From Pseudonocardia kunmingensis (GTDB taxonomy: Bacteria; Actinomycetota; Actinomycetes; Mycobacteriales; Pseudonocardiaceae), in contig NZ_VFPA01000002.1 in assembly GCF_006716445.1 (NCBI RefSeq), positions 186,001 through 250,000 on the forward strand: a DNA stretch of 64,000 nucleotides, in the 5' to 3' direction. The notes below the pieces were generated by a model. It did no database searches. It was not told the origin of the DNA and was given only the letters and a program-made list of their open reading frames with translations. The translations under genes were made by a program, and so were the position numbers. Below are positions 8,210 to 17,239 of this stretch, one piece after another. The first letter of the stretch is position 1. Each line of letters begins with the position of its first letter.

Positions 8210-9483
8210 TGAACGGAAACGTGATCGACCGGCGGGGGTTCCTCGGGCTGGGTGCCGCCCTGCTCGCCGCCACGGCCGTCAGCGGCTGCGGCACCGGCGG
8301 CTCGAGCTCGGGTCTGCGGGTGGCCTGGTACGGCGGGGCGCCCGTGCACGAGGCGCTGGACAAGGCGCTCGCCGTGTTCTCCGGTGACCACCCGGACGCG
8401 CAGCTCGCCAGCGAGAAGGCGGCCTTCAACGACTACTGGGACAAGCTCGCGACGCAGGCCGCGGGCGGGCAGGCGCCGGACGTGTTCCGGATGTCGATGA
8501 GCTACTTCACCGAGTACGCGAAGCGCGGCGCGCTGCTCGACCTGGGGGAGGCCGGGATCCGGGTCGGGGACCTCGACCCGGCCGTGGCGGGGAGCGGCAC
8601 GGTCGAGGGCAGCACCTACGGGATCGGGCAGAGCACGATCACCCAGGCGGCGTTCGTCAACCGGGCGCAGATCGAGGCGCTCGGCCTCGCGGTGCCGCAG
8701 TCGGGGTGGACGTGGGAGCAGTTCGCCCAGCTCGCCCGTTCCTTCGCCGCCGCAGCGGGCGACGGCCGCTTCGGCACCTTCGACGCCGGCGGCAACCTGG
8801 AGATCTTCGACGTCTTCGCGCGCCAGCACGGCACCGACACCTTCACCGCGGACGGCGCGCTGGGAGCGGGACGCGACGTGCTCGAGGAGTGGTTCACCTT
8901 CTGGGACGGCCTGCGTCGCGACGGCGCCGCGCCGCCCGCCGACATCAGCGCCGAGTCGCGGACCTTCGAGACCTCGACGCTGGTGGCCGGCCGCTCGCCG
9001 GTCCAGTTCGGCTGGGTGCAGCAGGTGACGTTCTACCAGCAGCTGATGCAGGATCCGCTGGACGTCGTCGCCATCCCGGCCGGGGCCGACGGGACGCTCT
9101 CGGGCCAGTTCGCCAAGGCGCTCGACTTCTGGTGCGTCTCGTCCGAGACCGGTGGCGCGGAGCGGGCGGCCCAGGTGATCGACTTCCTGGTCAACGACGA
9201 CCGGGCGATCGACGCCATCGGGGTCACGCTGGGGATCCCGCCGTCGGCCCGCGCGCGCGACCGGCTGGCGGCCGACCAGGGCTCCGCCGCCGGCAGGGCC
9301 GTCGCGTTCGTGGAGTCGGTCAGCGGGCAGGTCGGCCCGTCCCCGGCGGCCTGGCCGCAGGGCTACGGCGAGCTGCAGGCGACGTTCCAGCGGGTCAATG
9401 AGGAGGTCGGCTTCGGGCAGTCCGACCCGGCGCGTGCCGCCGCGGACTTCGCCGACGAGGCCGACCGCGTCCTGTCGTCATGA
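8209..9483 (+). CDS. extracellular sugar-binding lipoprotein (ABC, family 1)
   Basis: Solute-binding protein of 424 residues. The N-terminus has a Tat-like D-R-R-G-F-L-G motif and lipobox V-S-G-C with the cysteine at residue 27. The fold is that of family 1 sugar-binding proteins. The start ATG at 8209 shares one base with the sulfatase stop (TGATG), giving tight coupling. Followed without a gap by two permeases. Ligand unknown, but the sulfatase in front suggests a sulfated sugar. It is clearly different in sequence from the binding protein at 2876-4333, so the two modules are not a recent duplication. Confidence 0.92.
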   Translation: MNGNVIDRRGFLGLGAALLAATAVSGCGTGGSSSGLRVAWYGGAPVHEALDKALAVFSGDHPDAQLASEKAAFNDYWDKLATQAAGGQAPDVFRMSMSYFTEYAKRGALLDLGEAGIRVGDLDPAVAGSGTVEGSTYGIGQSTITQAAFVNRAQIEALGLAVPQSGWTWEQFAQLARSFAAAAGDGRFGTFDAGGNLEIFDVFARQHGTDTFTADGALGAGRDVLEEWFTFWDGLRRDGAAPPADISAESRTFETSTLVAGRSPVQFGWVQQVTFYQQLMQDPLDVVAIPAGADGTLSGQFAKALDFWCVSSETGGAERAAQVIDFLVNDDRAIDAIGVTLGIPPSARARDRLAADQGSAAGRAVAFVESVSGQVGPSPAAWPQGYGELQATFQRVNEEVGFGQSDPARAAADFADEADRVLSS

Positions 9484-10427
9484 CGGCCGCCGCAGCGGTG
9501 CACGGCGAAGGGGTGCACGTCGACGGACCGGTCACCCGGCTGCGCAGGAGCCTCCCCGCGTACGCGTTCCTCGCCCCGTGGATCGTCGGGATGCTCGGCA
9601 TCACGCTCGGCCCGATGCTGCTCTCGCTGTACTACTCCTTCACCGACTACTCGCTGCTGGGCGACCCGCGGTGGGCCGGGTGGGACAACTACGCGCGGCT
9701 GCTGTCCGACGAGCGCTTCCACACCTCGCTGCGCGTGACGTTCGTCTACGTGGCGCTGTCGGTGCCGCTGGAGCTGGTGTTCGCGCTGCTCGTCGCGGTC
9801 GTGCTCAACCGGGGACTGCGCGGGCTGGCCACCTACCGGGCGATCTACTACCTGCCCAGCCTGCTGGGCGGCAGCGTGGCCGTCGCGATCCTGTGGCGCC
9901 AGATCTTCGGCCGGGACGGGCTGGTCAACGACGTGCTCGCGCTCGTCGGCATCGAGGGGCCGGGCTGGGTGTCGTCCCCGGAGTACTCGCTGCTGACGCT
10001 CGTGGTGCTGCGCGTCTGGCAGTTCGGGGCGCCGATGGTCATCTTCCTCGCGGGGCTGCGCCAGATCCCCGACGACGTCTACGAGGCCGCGACGATCGAC
10101 GGGGCGAACGCGCTCCAGCGGTTCGTGCGCATCACGCTGCCACTGCTGTCGCCGATCATCTTCTTCAACCTGGTGCTGCAGACGATCGGGGCGTTCCAGG
10201 CGTTCACGCCGGCCTTCATCGTCTCCGGCGGCAGCGGCGGGCCGTCGGACTCCACGCTGTTCTACACGCTCTACCTCTACCAACGGGCGTTCGGCAGCTT
10301 CGAGATGGGCTACGCGGCCGCGCTCGCGTGGGTGCTGCTGCTGATCATCGGCGTGCTGACCGGGCTGAACTTCCTGCTTCGCCGGTACTGGGTGTACTCC
10401 GAGGACGAGCCGGGAGGGCTGCGCTGA
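9480..10427 (+). CDS. carbohydrate ABC transporter permease (MalF/UgpA type)
   Basis: Membrane permease of 315 residues with six predicted spans, the first near residues 27-48 (Y-A-F-L-A-P-W). The EAA-type loop D-V-Y-E-A-A-T-I-D-G-A-N is near residues 199-210. It overlaps the binding protein gene as ATGA and the following permease as TGATG. It would form the transmembrane channel with the next gene product; the ATPase is not encoded here. Confidence 0.93.
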   Translation: MTAAAAVHGEGVHVDGPVTRLRRSLPAYAFLAPWIVGMLGITLGPMLLSLYYSFTDYSLLGDPRWAGWDNYARLLSDERFHTSLRVTFVYVALSVPLELVFALLVAVVLNRGLRGLATYRAIYYLPSLLGGSVAVAILWRQIFGRDGLVNDVLALVGIEGPGWVSSPEYSLLTLVVLRVWQFGAPMVIFLAGLRQIPDDVYEAATIDGANALQRFVRITLPLLSPIIFFNLVLQTIGAFQAFTPAFIVSGGSGGPSDSTLFYTLYLYQRAFGSFEMGYAAALAWVLLLIIGVLTGLNFLLRRYWVYSEDEPGGLR

Positions 10428-11332
10428 TGACCTCGATCTCCGAGATCGCCACGGTGGACGCGGGGCCTACGGCGCCGCGGGAGCCCGCGCCGACCGCGCC
10501 GGCGCGCCGGCGCCGCGGCCGGGTGCTCGCCCACGCGGGGCTCGCGCTGGGCGCCTTCGTGATGCTGTACCCGGTGCTGTGGATGCTCTCCAGCTCGTTC
10601 AAGACGCAGTCCGAGATCTTCACGTCCTCGTCGCTGGTGCCCGTGGCGCCCGTCCTCACGAACTACGCCGACGGCTGGGACGGGCCGGGCCTGCCGTTCT
10701 GGGTCTACCTGCTGAACTCGCTGCTCGTGTGCGCCGGTGTGGTGATCGGCAACCTCGTGTCCTGCTCGCTGGCGGCGTACGCGTTCGCCCGGATGCGCTT
10801 CATCGGGAGCGGGGCGTTCTTCGCGCTGATGCTCGCCACGATCATGCTGCCGCACCACGTCACCCTGATCGCGCAGTACGCGATCTTCCGGGACCTCGGC
10901 TGGATCGACACGTTCCTGCCGCTGGTGGTGCCGAAGTTCCTCGCCACCGACGCGTTCTTCGTGTTCCTGATGGTGCAGTTCATCCGCGGGCTGCCGCGCG
11001 AGCTGTACGAGGCGGCGCGCATCGACGGGTGCGGGCCGTTCCAGATCTACCTGCGCATCGTGCTGCCGCTGCTGAAGCCCGCGCTGGTCACCACGGCGAT
11101 CTTCTCGTTCATCTGGACCTACAACGACTTCTTCAGCCAGCTCATCTACCTCTCCAGCCCGGAGAACCTGACGGTGCCGCTGGCGCTGCGCTCGTTCCTC
11201 GACGCCTCGGGCCAGTCGGAGTGGGGGCAGATGTTCGCGATGAGCGTGGTGACGCTCGTCCCCGTCGTCGCCGTGTTCGTGATCTTCCAGCGCAAGATCG
11301 TGGCCGGGATGGCGCACACGGGACTCAAGTGA
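10427..11332 (+). CDS. carbohydrate ABC transporter permease (MalG type)
   Basis: Second permease of the importer, 301 residues. A proline- and arginine-rich cytoplasmic N-terminus of about 35 residues precedes the first span. The EAA loop E-L-Y-E-A-A-R-I-D-G-C-G lies near residues 199-210. It ends 49 bp before the LacI gene, which is probably in the same transcript. Confidence 0.93.
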   Translation: MTSISEIATVDAGPTAPREPAPTAPARRRRGRVLAHAGLALGAFVMLYPVLWMLSSSFKTQSEIFTSSSLVPVAPVLTNYADGWDGPGLPFWVYLLNSLLVCAGVVIGNLVSCSLAAYAFARMRFIGSGAFFALMLATIMLPHHVTLIAQYAIFRDLGWIDTFLPLVVPKFLATDAFFVFLMVQFIRGLPRELYEAARIDGCGPFQIYLRIVLPLLKPALVTTAIFSFIWTYNDFFSQLIYLSSPENLTVPLALRSFLDASGQSEWGQMFAMSVVTLVPVVAVFVIFQRKIVAGMAHTGLK

Positions 11333-11381
11333 GCGCCGCCACTACGCTGGGCGGCATGTTCGCTCCCGGTGTGCCGGCCGG

Positions 11382-12467
11382 ATGAAACCGCGTCTGCAGG
11401 ACGTCGCCGACCGGGCGGGCGTCTCGATGAAGACGGTCTCGAACGTCATCAACGGGTACGTCCACGTCTCGGAGGCGATGCGCACGAAGGTCCTCGCCGC
11501 GATCGAGGAGGTGGGCTACCGGCCCAACCTCTCGGCGCGCAACCTCGCCCGCGGCCGGGCGGGGATGATCGCCCTGGTCGTGCCGCAGCTGGACATGCCC
11601 TACTTCGCGTCGCTGTCGATGCACGTGCTCGAGGCGGCCGATGAGCAGGGCTGGGTGGTGCTGATCCAGCAGACGCGCGGCGACGCCGAGAAGGAGCGCG
11701 CGGTGCTGTCGGGCCGGTTCGCGCAACGCGTCGACGGGCTGGTGTTCAGCCCGGAACGCGTGACGGCGGAGGAGATCGGGCAGCGCAGCGACCGCACTCC
11801 GCTGGTGCTGCTGGGCGAGCGCGCATCCGGGGGCGTGGCCGACCACATCGTCGTCGACAACGTGGCGGCCGGGAAGCTCGCGGTCTCGCACCTGCTCGAC
11901 CTCGGCCGCCGGCGCATCGCCATGATCGGCGCCGAGAGCGGGGGAACGGTGAACCGGCGTTTCGACGGCTACCGCACGGCGCTCGCGGAGCGGGGCCTCG
12001 AGGTGGATCCCCGCCTCGTCGAGCCCGTCTCCCGCAACCTCGGCGAGGCGGGGGAGGCCGCCATGAACGCGGTCCTGGCGCGTGCGGCGCCGCGTCCCGA
12101 CGCCGTCTTCTGCGTCACCGACTGGGTGGCGCTGGGCGCCATCCGCTCGCTGCACCTGCACGGGCTGCGGGTGCCCGAGGACGTGGCCGTGGTCGGCTTC
12201 GACGACATCCCCTACGGGCGGGCCTCGACCCCGACGCTGACCTCGATCTCCCCGGACCGCGCGGCGGTGGCCCGGGCCGCCGTCGCCTCGCTCGCGGCCC
12301 AGCAGGAGGACGGCCGCGAGCCCCGGGAGATCCCCGCCGGGTTCGAGCTGGTGGTGCGGGAGAGCACCGCGGGTGTCGGCGGCGCGGCGTTCGTCGCACC
12401 CGCCGCACTGGACGACGCCACGCTCCCGTTCGGCCGCGCGCGAGGAGATCACCACCATGCTCGATGA
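11382..12467 (+). CDS. LacI-family transcriptional regulator
   Basis: Repressor of 361 residues. It has an N-terminal helix-turn-helix (L-Q-D-V-A-D-R-A-G-V-S, K-T-V-S-N-V-I-N) and hinge (N-L-S-A-R-N-L-A-R-G-R-A-G), then the sugar-binding effector domain with V-A-V-V-G-F-D-D. The C-terminus carries about 30 extra residues after the usual R-E-S-T ending. The ribosome site is weak. It lies downstream of the second importer and is the likely ligand-responsive repressor acting at the palindrome 6625-6640; this is inference from position. Confidence 0.92.
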   Translation: MKPRLQDVADRAGVSMKTVSNVINGYVHVSEAMRTKVLAAIEEVGYRPNLSARNLARGRAGMIALVVPQLDMPYFASLSMHVLEAADEQGWVVLIQQTRGDAEKERAVLSGRFAQRVDGLVFSPERVTAEEIGQRSDRTPLVLLGERASGGVADHIVVDNVAAGKLAVSHLLDLGRRRIAMIGAESGGTVNRRFDGYRTALAERGLEVDPRLVEPVSRNLGEAGEAAMNAVLARAAPRPDAVFCVTDWVALGAIRSLHLHGLRVPEDVAVVGFDDIPYGRASTPTLTSISPDRAAVARAAVASLAAQQEDGREPREIPAGFELVVRESTAGVGGAAFVAPAALDDATLPFGRARGDHHHAR

Positions 12468-12488
12468 TCCGGGCCGAGGGGCGCAGGC

Positions 12489-13259
12489 ATGACCGACGAC
12501 CAAGCCGAGATCGACGCCGACGACGCCGGCATCGCGACGTTGACCATCCAGGGCGCCAAGGATCTCAACATCCTCGGGACGCCGGTCGTCGAGCAGCTCA
12601 CCGCGCGTCTGGACGACCTGGCCGCCCGCCCCGGGCTGCGGGTGCTGGTGCTGCGCGGCACCGGGGACCGGGCGTTCAGCGCGGGGGCCGACGTCCACGA
12701 GATGGCACGCCTGCAGCCCGGGTCGGCGCGCGTGTTCATCCGGCGCCTCGCGCGCCTGTGCGAGACGGTCCGGACCTTCCCCGTGCCGGTCCTCGCCCGG
12801 ATCCCCGGCTGGTGCCTCGGCGGCGCGCTCGAGCTCGCGATGTCCTGCGACCTGAGGATCAGCAGCACCGGGGGCCGGTTCGCGATGCCGGAGATCGAGG
12901 TGGGCATCCCCTCGGTCATCCACGCGGCCCTGCTGCCCCGGCTGGTCGGTTCGGCCCGGGCCCGCCGGCTGATCCTGACCGGCGAGACCATCGATGCGGC
13001 GACCGCGCTCGACTGGGGCCTCGTCGACCAGGTCGTCGAGGCCGACCAGCTCGACGACGCCGTGCGGCGGGCCGCCGAGCGCCTCGCCGGTTTCGGGCCC
13101 TCGGTCGTGCGTCAGCAGAAGCGCCTGCTGCGGGACTGGGAGGAGCAGGACCTCGACGAGGCCGTGGAGGCGAGCGTCGCCGAGTTCGGCGCGGCCTTCG
13201 AGACCGGTGAGCCGCAGGAACGCATGCAACGCTTCCTCGACCGCAAGGCCGGCGGCTGA
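12489..13259 (+). CDS. enoyl-CoA hydratase/isomerase (crotonase) family protein
   Basis: Crotonase-fold enzyme of 256 residues. The first oxyanion-hole strand is R-A-F-S-A-G-A-D-V-H (about residues 60-69), and the second is W-C-L-G-G-A-L-E-L-A (about 112-121). The acidic position in P-E-I-E-V-G-I-P-S (around 138-146) is retained as glutamate. It follows the LacI gene by 21 bp in the same direction, so it may be read through from the importer operon, though no sugar-related function is evident. Reaction not assignable from sequence alone. Confidence 0.88.
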   Translation: MTDDQAEIDADDAGIATLTIQGAKDLNILGTPVVEQLTARLDDLAARPGLRVLVLRGTGDRAFSAGADVHEMARLQPGSARVFIRRLARLCETVRTFPVPVLARIPGWCLGGALELAMSCDLRISSTGGRFAMPEIEVGIPSVIHAALLPRLVGSARARRLILTGETIDAATALDWGLVDQVVEADQLDDAVRRAAERLAGFGPSVVRQQKRLLRDWEEQDLDEAVEASVAEFGAAFETGEPQERMQRFLDRKAGG

Positions 13260-13290
13260 CCCGCCGCGCACCCCGGCAGGAGCAGTCCGA

Positions 13291-14292
13291 TCAGCGCGCC
13301 GCCACGACGCACACCGGCGACGGAACGGCCTGCGACCCCACGAGCTCGGGCACGCCCGTCGCCGGGTCGAGCCGGAACGTGGCGATCGTGTCCGAGCGTT
13401 CGTTCGCGACGTGCAGCCACTCGCCGTCCACGCAGATGTCGCGGGGCCAGTGCCCGCCGCACGGGGTGTCGGCCACCGGGCGCAGGGCGCCGCCGGTGAC
13501 CTCGTGCGTGGTGATCACGTCGGCGCCGCGCGTCGAGGTGTAGACGAAACGGCCACCGGCGCCGAGCCGGATCGCCGCGCCCGAGGAGTCCTCGCCCGTC
13601 GCGGCGGCGGTCGCCGGCGTCTCGGCGATGATCCGCAGGTCGGTGTGGCCGGCGCGCGGGGCCAGTGCGACGACGGTGCGGGCCAGCTCGGTCAGCACGA
13701 AGACCGTGCCGTCGGGATGGATCACCAGGTGGCGCGGGCCGCAGCCGGCGGGCAGCTCGATGTCGGCGACGGTCCGCAGCGTCCCGGCCTCGACGCGGTG
13801 GGCGCGCAACAGGTCGGCGCCCAGATCGGTGCTGAGCACCGTGGCGTCGGGTGCGAACGCCACCGCGTGGGCGTGCGGTCCCTCCTGGCGGTCCGGCCGC
13901 GGCCCGCTGCCGTGCCCGGCCACGGTGGAGGTGTGCCCGTCGAGCCGGCCGTCGACGGACAGCAGGTGGGCGCTGACCTCGCCCGTGCCGTAGCTCGCGA
14001 CGATCACGACGCCCCGGCCCGCCGCGAGGTGGCACGGCGCGGCGCCGACGGGCGCGGACCCGGTCGGGCGCAGCCCTGCGCCGTCGACGGCGAAGGCGAG
14101 CACCGCGCCCGGATCCTGCTCGCTCACCGCGTACAGCGCGCTGCCGGCGGCGGCCAGGTAGGAGGGGCTGTCCGCCTCGGCGGCGAGCACGGGCGGGGCG
14201 AGCGTGCCGTCGGGGGAGCGGTCCGCGCGGTAGATGCCGCGCCCGTTCCCGGCCGCGCCGGTGTAGCTGCCGATCCAGAACGCCGACGGCAT
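13291..14292 (-). CDS. lactonase-family seven-bladed propeller protein
   Basis: Protein of 333 residues of the 6-phosphogluconolactonase/YbhE-type propeller family. It opens with F-W-I-G-S-Y-T and has blade repeats such as P-S-Y-L-A-A-A-G-S-A-L-Y-A-V-S-E, the P-H-A-H-A-V segment near residue 140 and the late H-V-A-N-E-R-S-D-T-I. The start ATG is preceded by GGGAGG. It converges with the crotonase gene (31 bp between stops). A role in sugar lactone hydrolysis is the family default; other members are structural or unknown, so the function is provisional. Confidence 0.85.
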   Translation of the reverse strand: MPSAFWIGSYTGAAGNGRGIYRADRSPDGTLAPPVLAAEADSPSYLAAAGSALYAVSEQDPGAVLAFAVDGAGLRPTGSAPVGAAPCHLAAGRGVVIVASYGTGEVSAHLLSVDGRLDGHTSTVAGHGSGPRPDRQEGPHAHAVAFAPDATVLSTDLGADLLRAHRVEAGTLRTVADIELPAGCGPRHLVIHPDGTVFVLTELARTVVALAPRAGHTDLRIIAETPATAAATGEDSSGAAIRLGAGGRFVYTSTRGADVITTHEVTGGALRPVADTPCGGHWPRDICVDGEWLHVANERSDTIATFRLDPATGVPELVGSQAVPSPVCVVAAR

Positions 14293-14356
14293 CGTGCTGT
14301 CCTCCCGGTGATCGCGAGTACCGGTTGTCCATTGTCGTGGGCCCAGGCTCCACCCG

Positions 14357-14405
14357 GACGAACGGCACTCTCGTCGGTACCTAGCCGACGAAAGTGCCGT
14401 TCGTC
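14357..14405. repeat. 49-bp GGTACC-centred palindrome, copy A
   Basis: Two 21-nt arms (GACGAACGGCAC...CGTCGG and its complement) with one mismatch around a 7-nt loop TACCTAG. It lies between the lactonase-like gene and aztA. The same element occurs at 33489-33537 and 61488-61536, there in the opposite loop orientation. Confidence 0.9.
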
Positions 14406-14440
14406 ATGCGAATCCCGTTCCGGAGCGGGGCGACCGGGGA

Positions 14441-15121
14441 TCATGCGGCCGGTAGCACCACCGCCGGTGGCCCCTCCGCCGCCAGCCGCCCGTCGCGCAG
14501 CAGCAGGCAGTGGTCGGCGCGGGCCGCGACATCCGGGTCGTGGGTCACGCGGACGACGGTGACGCCCCCGGCGGCGGCCTGCCGGAGCGCCTCGTCGATC
14601 CGGCTCCGGGCCTGCGCGTCGAGGCCTGCGGCGGGCTCGTCGAGCAGCAGCAGGTCCGACTCCTGGGCGAGCCCCTGCGCGACCAGCACCCGCTGGCGCT
14701 GCCCGCCGGAGAGGGTGCCGAGCGGGCGGTCGGCGAGGTCGGTCGCGCCGAGCCGGTCCAGGCAGTCCGCGACGACCGTCCGGTCCCGCGCCGTGAGCCG
14801 CCGCCACGGACCGCGAGTGGCCCAGCGGCCCATCGCGACGGTCGCGCGTGCGGTGATCGGCAGCGTCTCGGGGGCCGTGCTGCGCTGCACGACGTAGGCG
14901 GGGCGGGTGCCGCCGCGCCGTTCCACCACGCCCGCGACCGGGGCGAGCACGCCGGCCAGCACGTCCAGCAGCGTGGACTTGCCCGCGCCGTTGGGGCCGA
15001 GGACGGCGGTGATCACGGCCCGGGGGATCGCGGTGCGGATCCCGTGCAGTGCGGGCGCGCCGTGCCCGGCGACGAGGTCGCGGACCCGGAGCGCGTCGTC
15101 GTGCATCTCGTCGTCGATCAC
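14441..15121 (-). CDS. aztA: zinc ABC transporter ATP-binding protein AztA
   Basis: ATPase of the zinc importer, 226 residues. Walker A is G-P-N-G-A-G-K-S-T (residues 42-50), the signature is L-S-G-G-Q (137-141), Walker B is L-L-L-L-D-E-P (157-163) and the switch histidine is in V-T-H-D. The start is GTG 15121, preceded by AGAGG; an ATG at 15106 is the alternative. It is divergent from the permease gene, with 46 bp between the starts that hold a Zur-like palindrome. Assignment as AztA rests on linkage to a cluster A-I binding protein and AztD-type propellers. Confidence 0.88.
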   Translation of the reverse strand: MIDDEMHDDALRVRDLVAGHGAPALHGIRTAIPRAVITAVLGPNGAGKSTLLDVLAGVLAPVAGVVERRGGTRPAYVVQRSTAPETLPITARATVAMGRWATRGPWRRLTARDRTVVADCLDRLGATDLADRPLGTLSGGQRQRVLVAQGLAQESDLLLLDEPAAGLDAQARSRIDEALRQAAAGGVTVVRVTHDPDVAARADHCLLLRDGRLAAEGPPAVVLPAA

Positions 15122-15133
15122 GTCACACCTCTC

Positions 15134-15146
15134 GATAACGGTAATC
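15134..15146. promoter_or_regulatory. candidate Zur box between aztA and aztB
   Basis: GATAACGGTAATC is a 13-bp palindrome with one mismatched pair. It resembles the A/T-rich palindromes bound by actinobacterial Zur and sits in the short divergent promoter region, where it could repress both transcripts when zinc is plentiful. Confidence 0.5.
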
Positions 15147-15167
15147 AATGTCGTTAAGGTACCCGGC

Positions 15168-16031
15168 GTGCTGGAGTGGCTGCTCGTCCCGTTCGAGGTG
15201 TCGTTCGTCCGGCGGGCGTTGGTGGCCGGGGTCCTCGTGTCCCTGGTGTGCGCGCTCGTCGGCACCTGGGTCGTCCTGCGCGGGATGGCGTTCCTGGGCG
15301 AGGCCGTGTCGCACGGGCTCCTGCCCGGGGTGGCGCTCGCGTCGCTGACCGGGCAGAGCGTCCTGCTGGGTGCCGCGCTCAGCGCGGGCGTGATGGTGGC
15401 AGGCATCGCCCTGGTCGGCCGCTTGCGGCGGGTGTCGCGCGACACCGCGATCGGCCTGCTGTTCGTCGGCATGCTCTCGATCGGCGTGATCATCGTCTCG
15501 CACTCCGACTCGTTCGCCGTGGACCTCACCGGGTTCCTGTTCGGCGACGTCCTCGCGGTCGGCCCGGCCGAGCTGTGGCAGCTCGCCGTCGCGCTCGCCG
15601 TCGCCGCGGCCGTCTCGCTGCTCGGCCACCGGGCGTTCCTCGCGCTGGCGTTCGACCCGCGCAAGGCCGGCACGCTCGGGCTGCGGCCCGGTGTCGCGCA
15701 CGGCGTGCTGCTCGCGCTGGTGACGCTCGCGATCGTCGCCTCGTTCCGGGTGGTCGGCACGCTGCTGGTCTTCGGGTTGCTCATCGCCCCGCCGGCCGCC
15801 GCGCTCCTGTGGGCCCGGCGGGTCGCGACGATCATGCTCGGCGCCGCGCTCGTCGGGTGCGCCTCCACCGTGCTGGGGCTCGTCGTCTCGTGGCACGCCG
15901 GCACGGCCGCCGGCGCGACCATCGCCGCGGTCGCGGTCTCGGCGTTCTTCGTCTCCGCGCTGGCCTCGCACCTGCGGGGCCGGCTGTCCGTCGGCGCCAC
16001 CGTGGCGTCCCCCGAGGAGGTCCGCGCGTGA
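15168..16031 (+). CDS. aztB: zinc ABC transporter permease AztB
   Basis: Membrane permease of the ABC-3 (ZnuB/AztB) family, 287 residues, with seven to nine hydrophobic spans. Family marks include F-L-G-E-A-V-S-H-G-L-L-P-G near residues 44-56, and F-D-P near residue 163. The GTG start at 15168 has no clear ribosome site and may be leaderless. It ends in a GTGA overlap with the propeller gene. It forms the zinc channel with AztA. Confidence 0.9.
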   Translation: MLEWLLVPFEVSFVRRALVAGVLVSLVCALVGTWVVLRGMAFLGEAVSHGLLPGVALASLTGQSVLLGAALSAGVMVAGIALVGRLRRVSRDTAIGLLFVGMLSIGVIIVSHSDSFAVDLTGFLFGDVLAVGPAELWQLAVALAVAAAVSLLGHRAFLALAFDPRKAGTLGLRPGVAHGVLLALVTLAIVASFRVVGTLLVFGLLIAPPAAALLWARRVATIMLGAALVGCASTVLGLVVSWHAGTAAGATIAAVAVSAFFVSALASHLRGRLSVGATVASPEEVRA

Positions 16032-17239
16032 TCGCGCATCCCCGCAAGCCGCTCGTCCGCACCACCGTCATTGCCGCCGCGGCCGCCGTCGCGGTGGCGT
16101 GCGCGGCCCCCGCCGAGGAGCCCGCCCCCGAGGAGGTGCCCCACGGCTACGTGGCCGGTGCCGAGGAGACCGCCGAGGCCCAGTCGCGGCTGGTCGTCGC
16201 CGACGAGGCGGGCGCCGTCCGGGTGCTCGACCTCGTCACCGAGGAGGTGGTCGAGGCGGGCCGCGCCGACGGCGTGGCCTCGGTGACGGGCGACGGGCGG
16301 CACGCCTACCTCGCCGCCGCCGACGGCACCGTCCGCATCGTCGACAGCGGCGCCTGGACCGTCGACCACGGCGACCACTCGCACTACTACCGCGCTGCGG
16401 TGCGCGAGGTCGGGTCGGTGCCCGGTGCCGACCCCGTCGCGGTGCACGCCGACCAGGCCGTCACCGCGCTCGCCCTCGCCGACGGCACGGTCCGGCTGCT
16501 GGACCGCGCCCGCCTCGACGAGGGCGCCGTCGCCGAGGTCGCGACGATCCCCCGCACGCCGCACCGCGGCCCGGCCGTCCCGTACGAGGGGCACGTGCTG
16601 GCGTCGGTGGCCGAGCCCGGGCAGGACCTCGGGTCGGGCGTGGCGGTGCACGACCGGACCGGCGCACCGGTCGCGAGGATCGACGAGCCGTGCCCGCAGC
16701 TGGAGGGCTCGGCCGTCACCCGGCGCGGCGTCGTGTTCGGGTGCGCCGACGGGGCGCTGCTGGTGAGCGGGTCCGACGGCGCGTTCCGCGGCGAGAAGAT
16801 CCCCTACCCGCAGGCGGTGCCCGCCGACGAGCGCGCCCGCGAGTTCCGGCACCGCCCGGGCAGTGCGACGCTCACCGCCCTGGCCGGCGAGGCCGGGATC
16901 TGGGCGCTGGACGTCACCGAGCGGACCTGGACCCGCCACGACACCGGCCCGGTCGCCGCCGTGAACGGCGCCGGCGCGGGCACCGCGCTGCTCACGCTCA
17001 CCGCGGACGGGGTGCTGCACGCCCTCGACCCCGCATCCGGGGCGGAGGTCGCGTCCAGACCGCTGGTCACCGCCCCGGTCGCCCCGGGCGTCCGCATCGA
17101 GGTCGACACCTCCCGCGCCTACGTCAACGACCCGGCCGCCGGCGTGATCCACGAGATCGACCACGGCGACGACCTGCGCGTCGCCCGCACCTTCGACCTC
17201 GGCGGGGCGCCGAGCCGCATGGTGGAGACCGGGCGATGA
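16028..17239 (+). CDS. AztD-like zinc propeller lipoprotein (divergent paralogue)
   Basis: Secreted propeller-type protein of 403 residues with lipobox A-V-A-C (cysteine 25). A histidine-rich segment, D-H-G-D-H-S-H-Y-Y at about residues 113-121, resembles the metal-binding loop of AztD metallochaperones. It is homologous to the protein at 18187-19359 (shared P-H-x-G-x-A-V and C-P-x-x-x-G segments), but where that one has C-P-G-V-H-G-E-A this one reads C-P-Q-L-E-G-S-A, so one metal-ligand region is altered. The start is GTG 16028, overlapping aztB; it overlaps aztC as ATGA. It probably binds zinc at the cell surface and passes it to AztC, though this is inferred. Confidence 0.82.
   Translation: MIAHPRKPLVRTTVIAAAAAVAVACAAPAEEPAPEEVPHGYVAGAEETAEAQSRLVVADEAGAVRVLDLVTEEVVEAGRADGVASVTGDGRHAYLAAADGTVRIVDSGAWTVDHGDHSHYYRAAVREVGSVPGADPVAVHADQAVTALALADGTVRLLDRARLDEGAVAEVATIPRTPHRGPAVPYEGHVLASVAEPGQDLGSGVAVHDRTGAPVARIDEPCPQLEGSAVTRRGVVFGCADGALLVSGSDGAFRGEKIPYPQAVPADERAREFRHRPGSATLTALAGEAGIWALDVTERTWTRHDTGPVAAVNGAGAGTALLTLTADGVLHALDPASGAEVASRPLVTAPVAPGVRIEVDTSRAYVNDPAAGVIHEIDHGDDLRVARTFDLGGAPSRMVETGR

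Noticed and set aside
14441..17164. Very long open frame on the minus strand across the whole azt locus
   Set aside because: Only its last 226 codons (aztA) read as protein; the rest is low-complexity S/A/R/T-rich sequence opposite aztB, the propeller gene and part of the locus, as expected in high-GC antisense frames.
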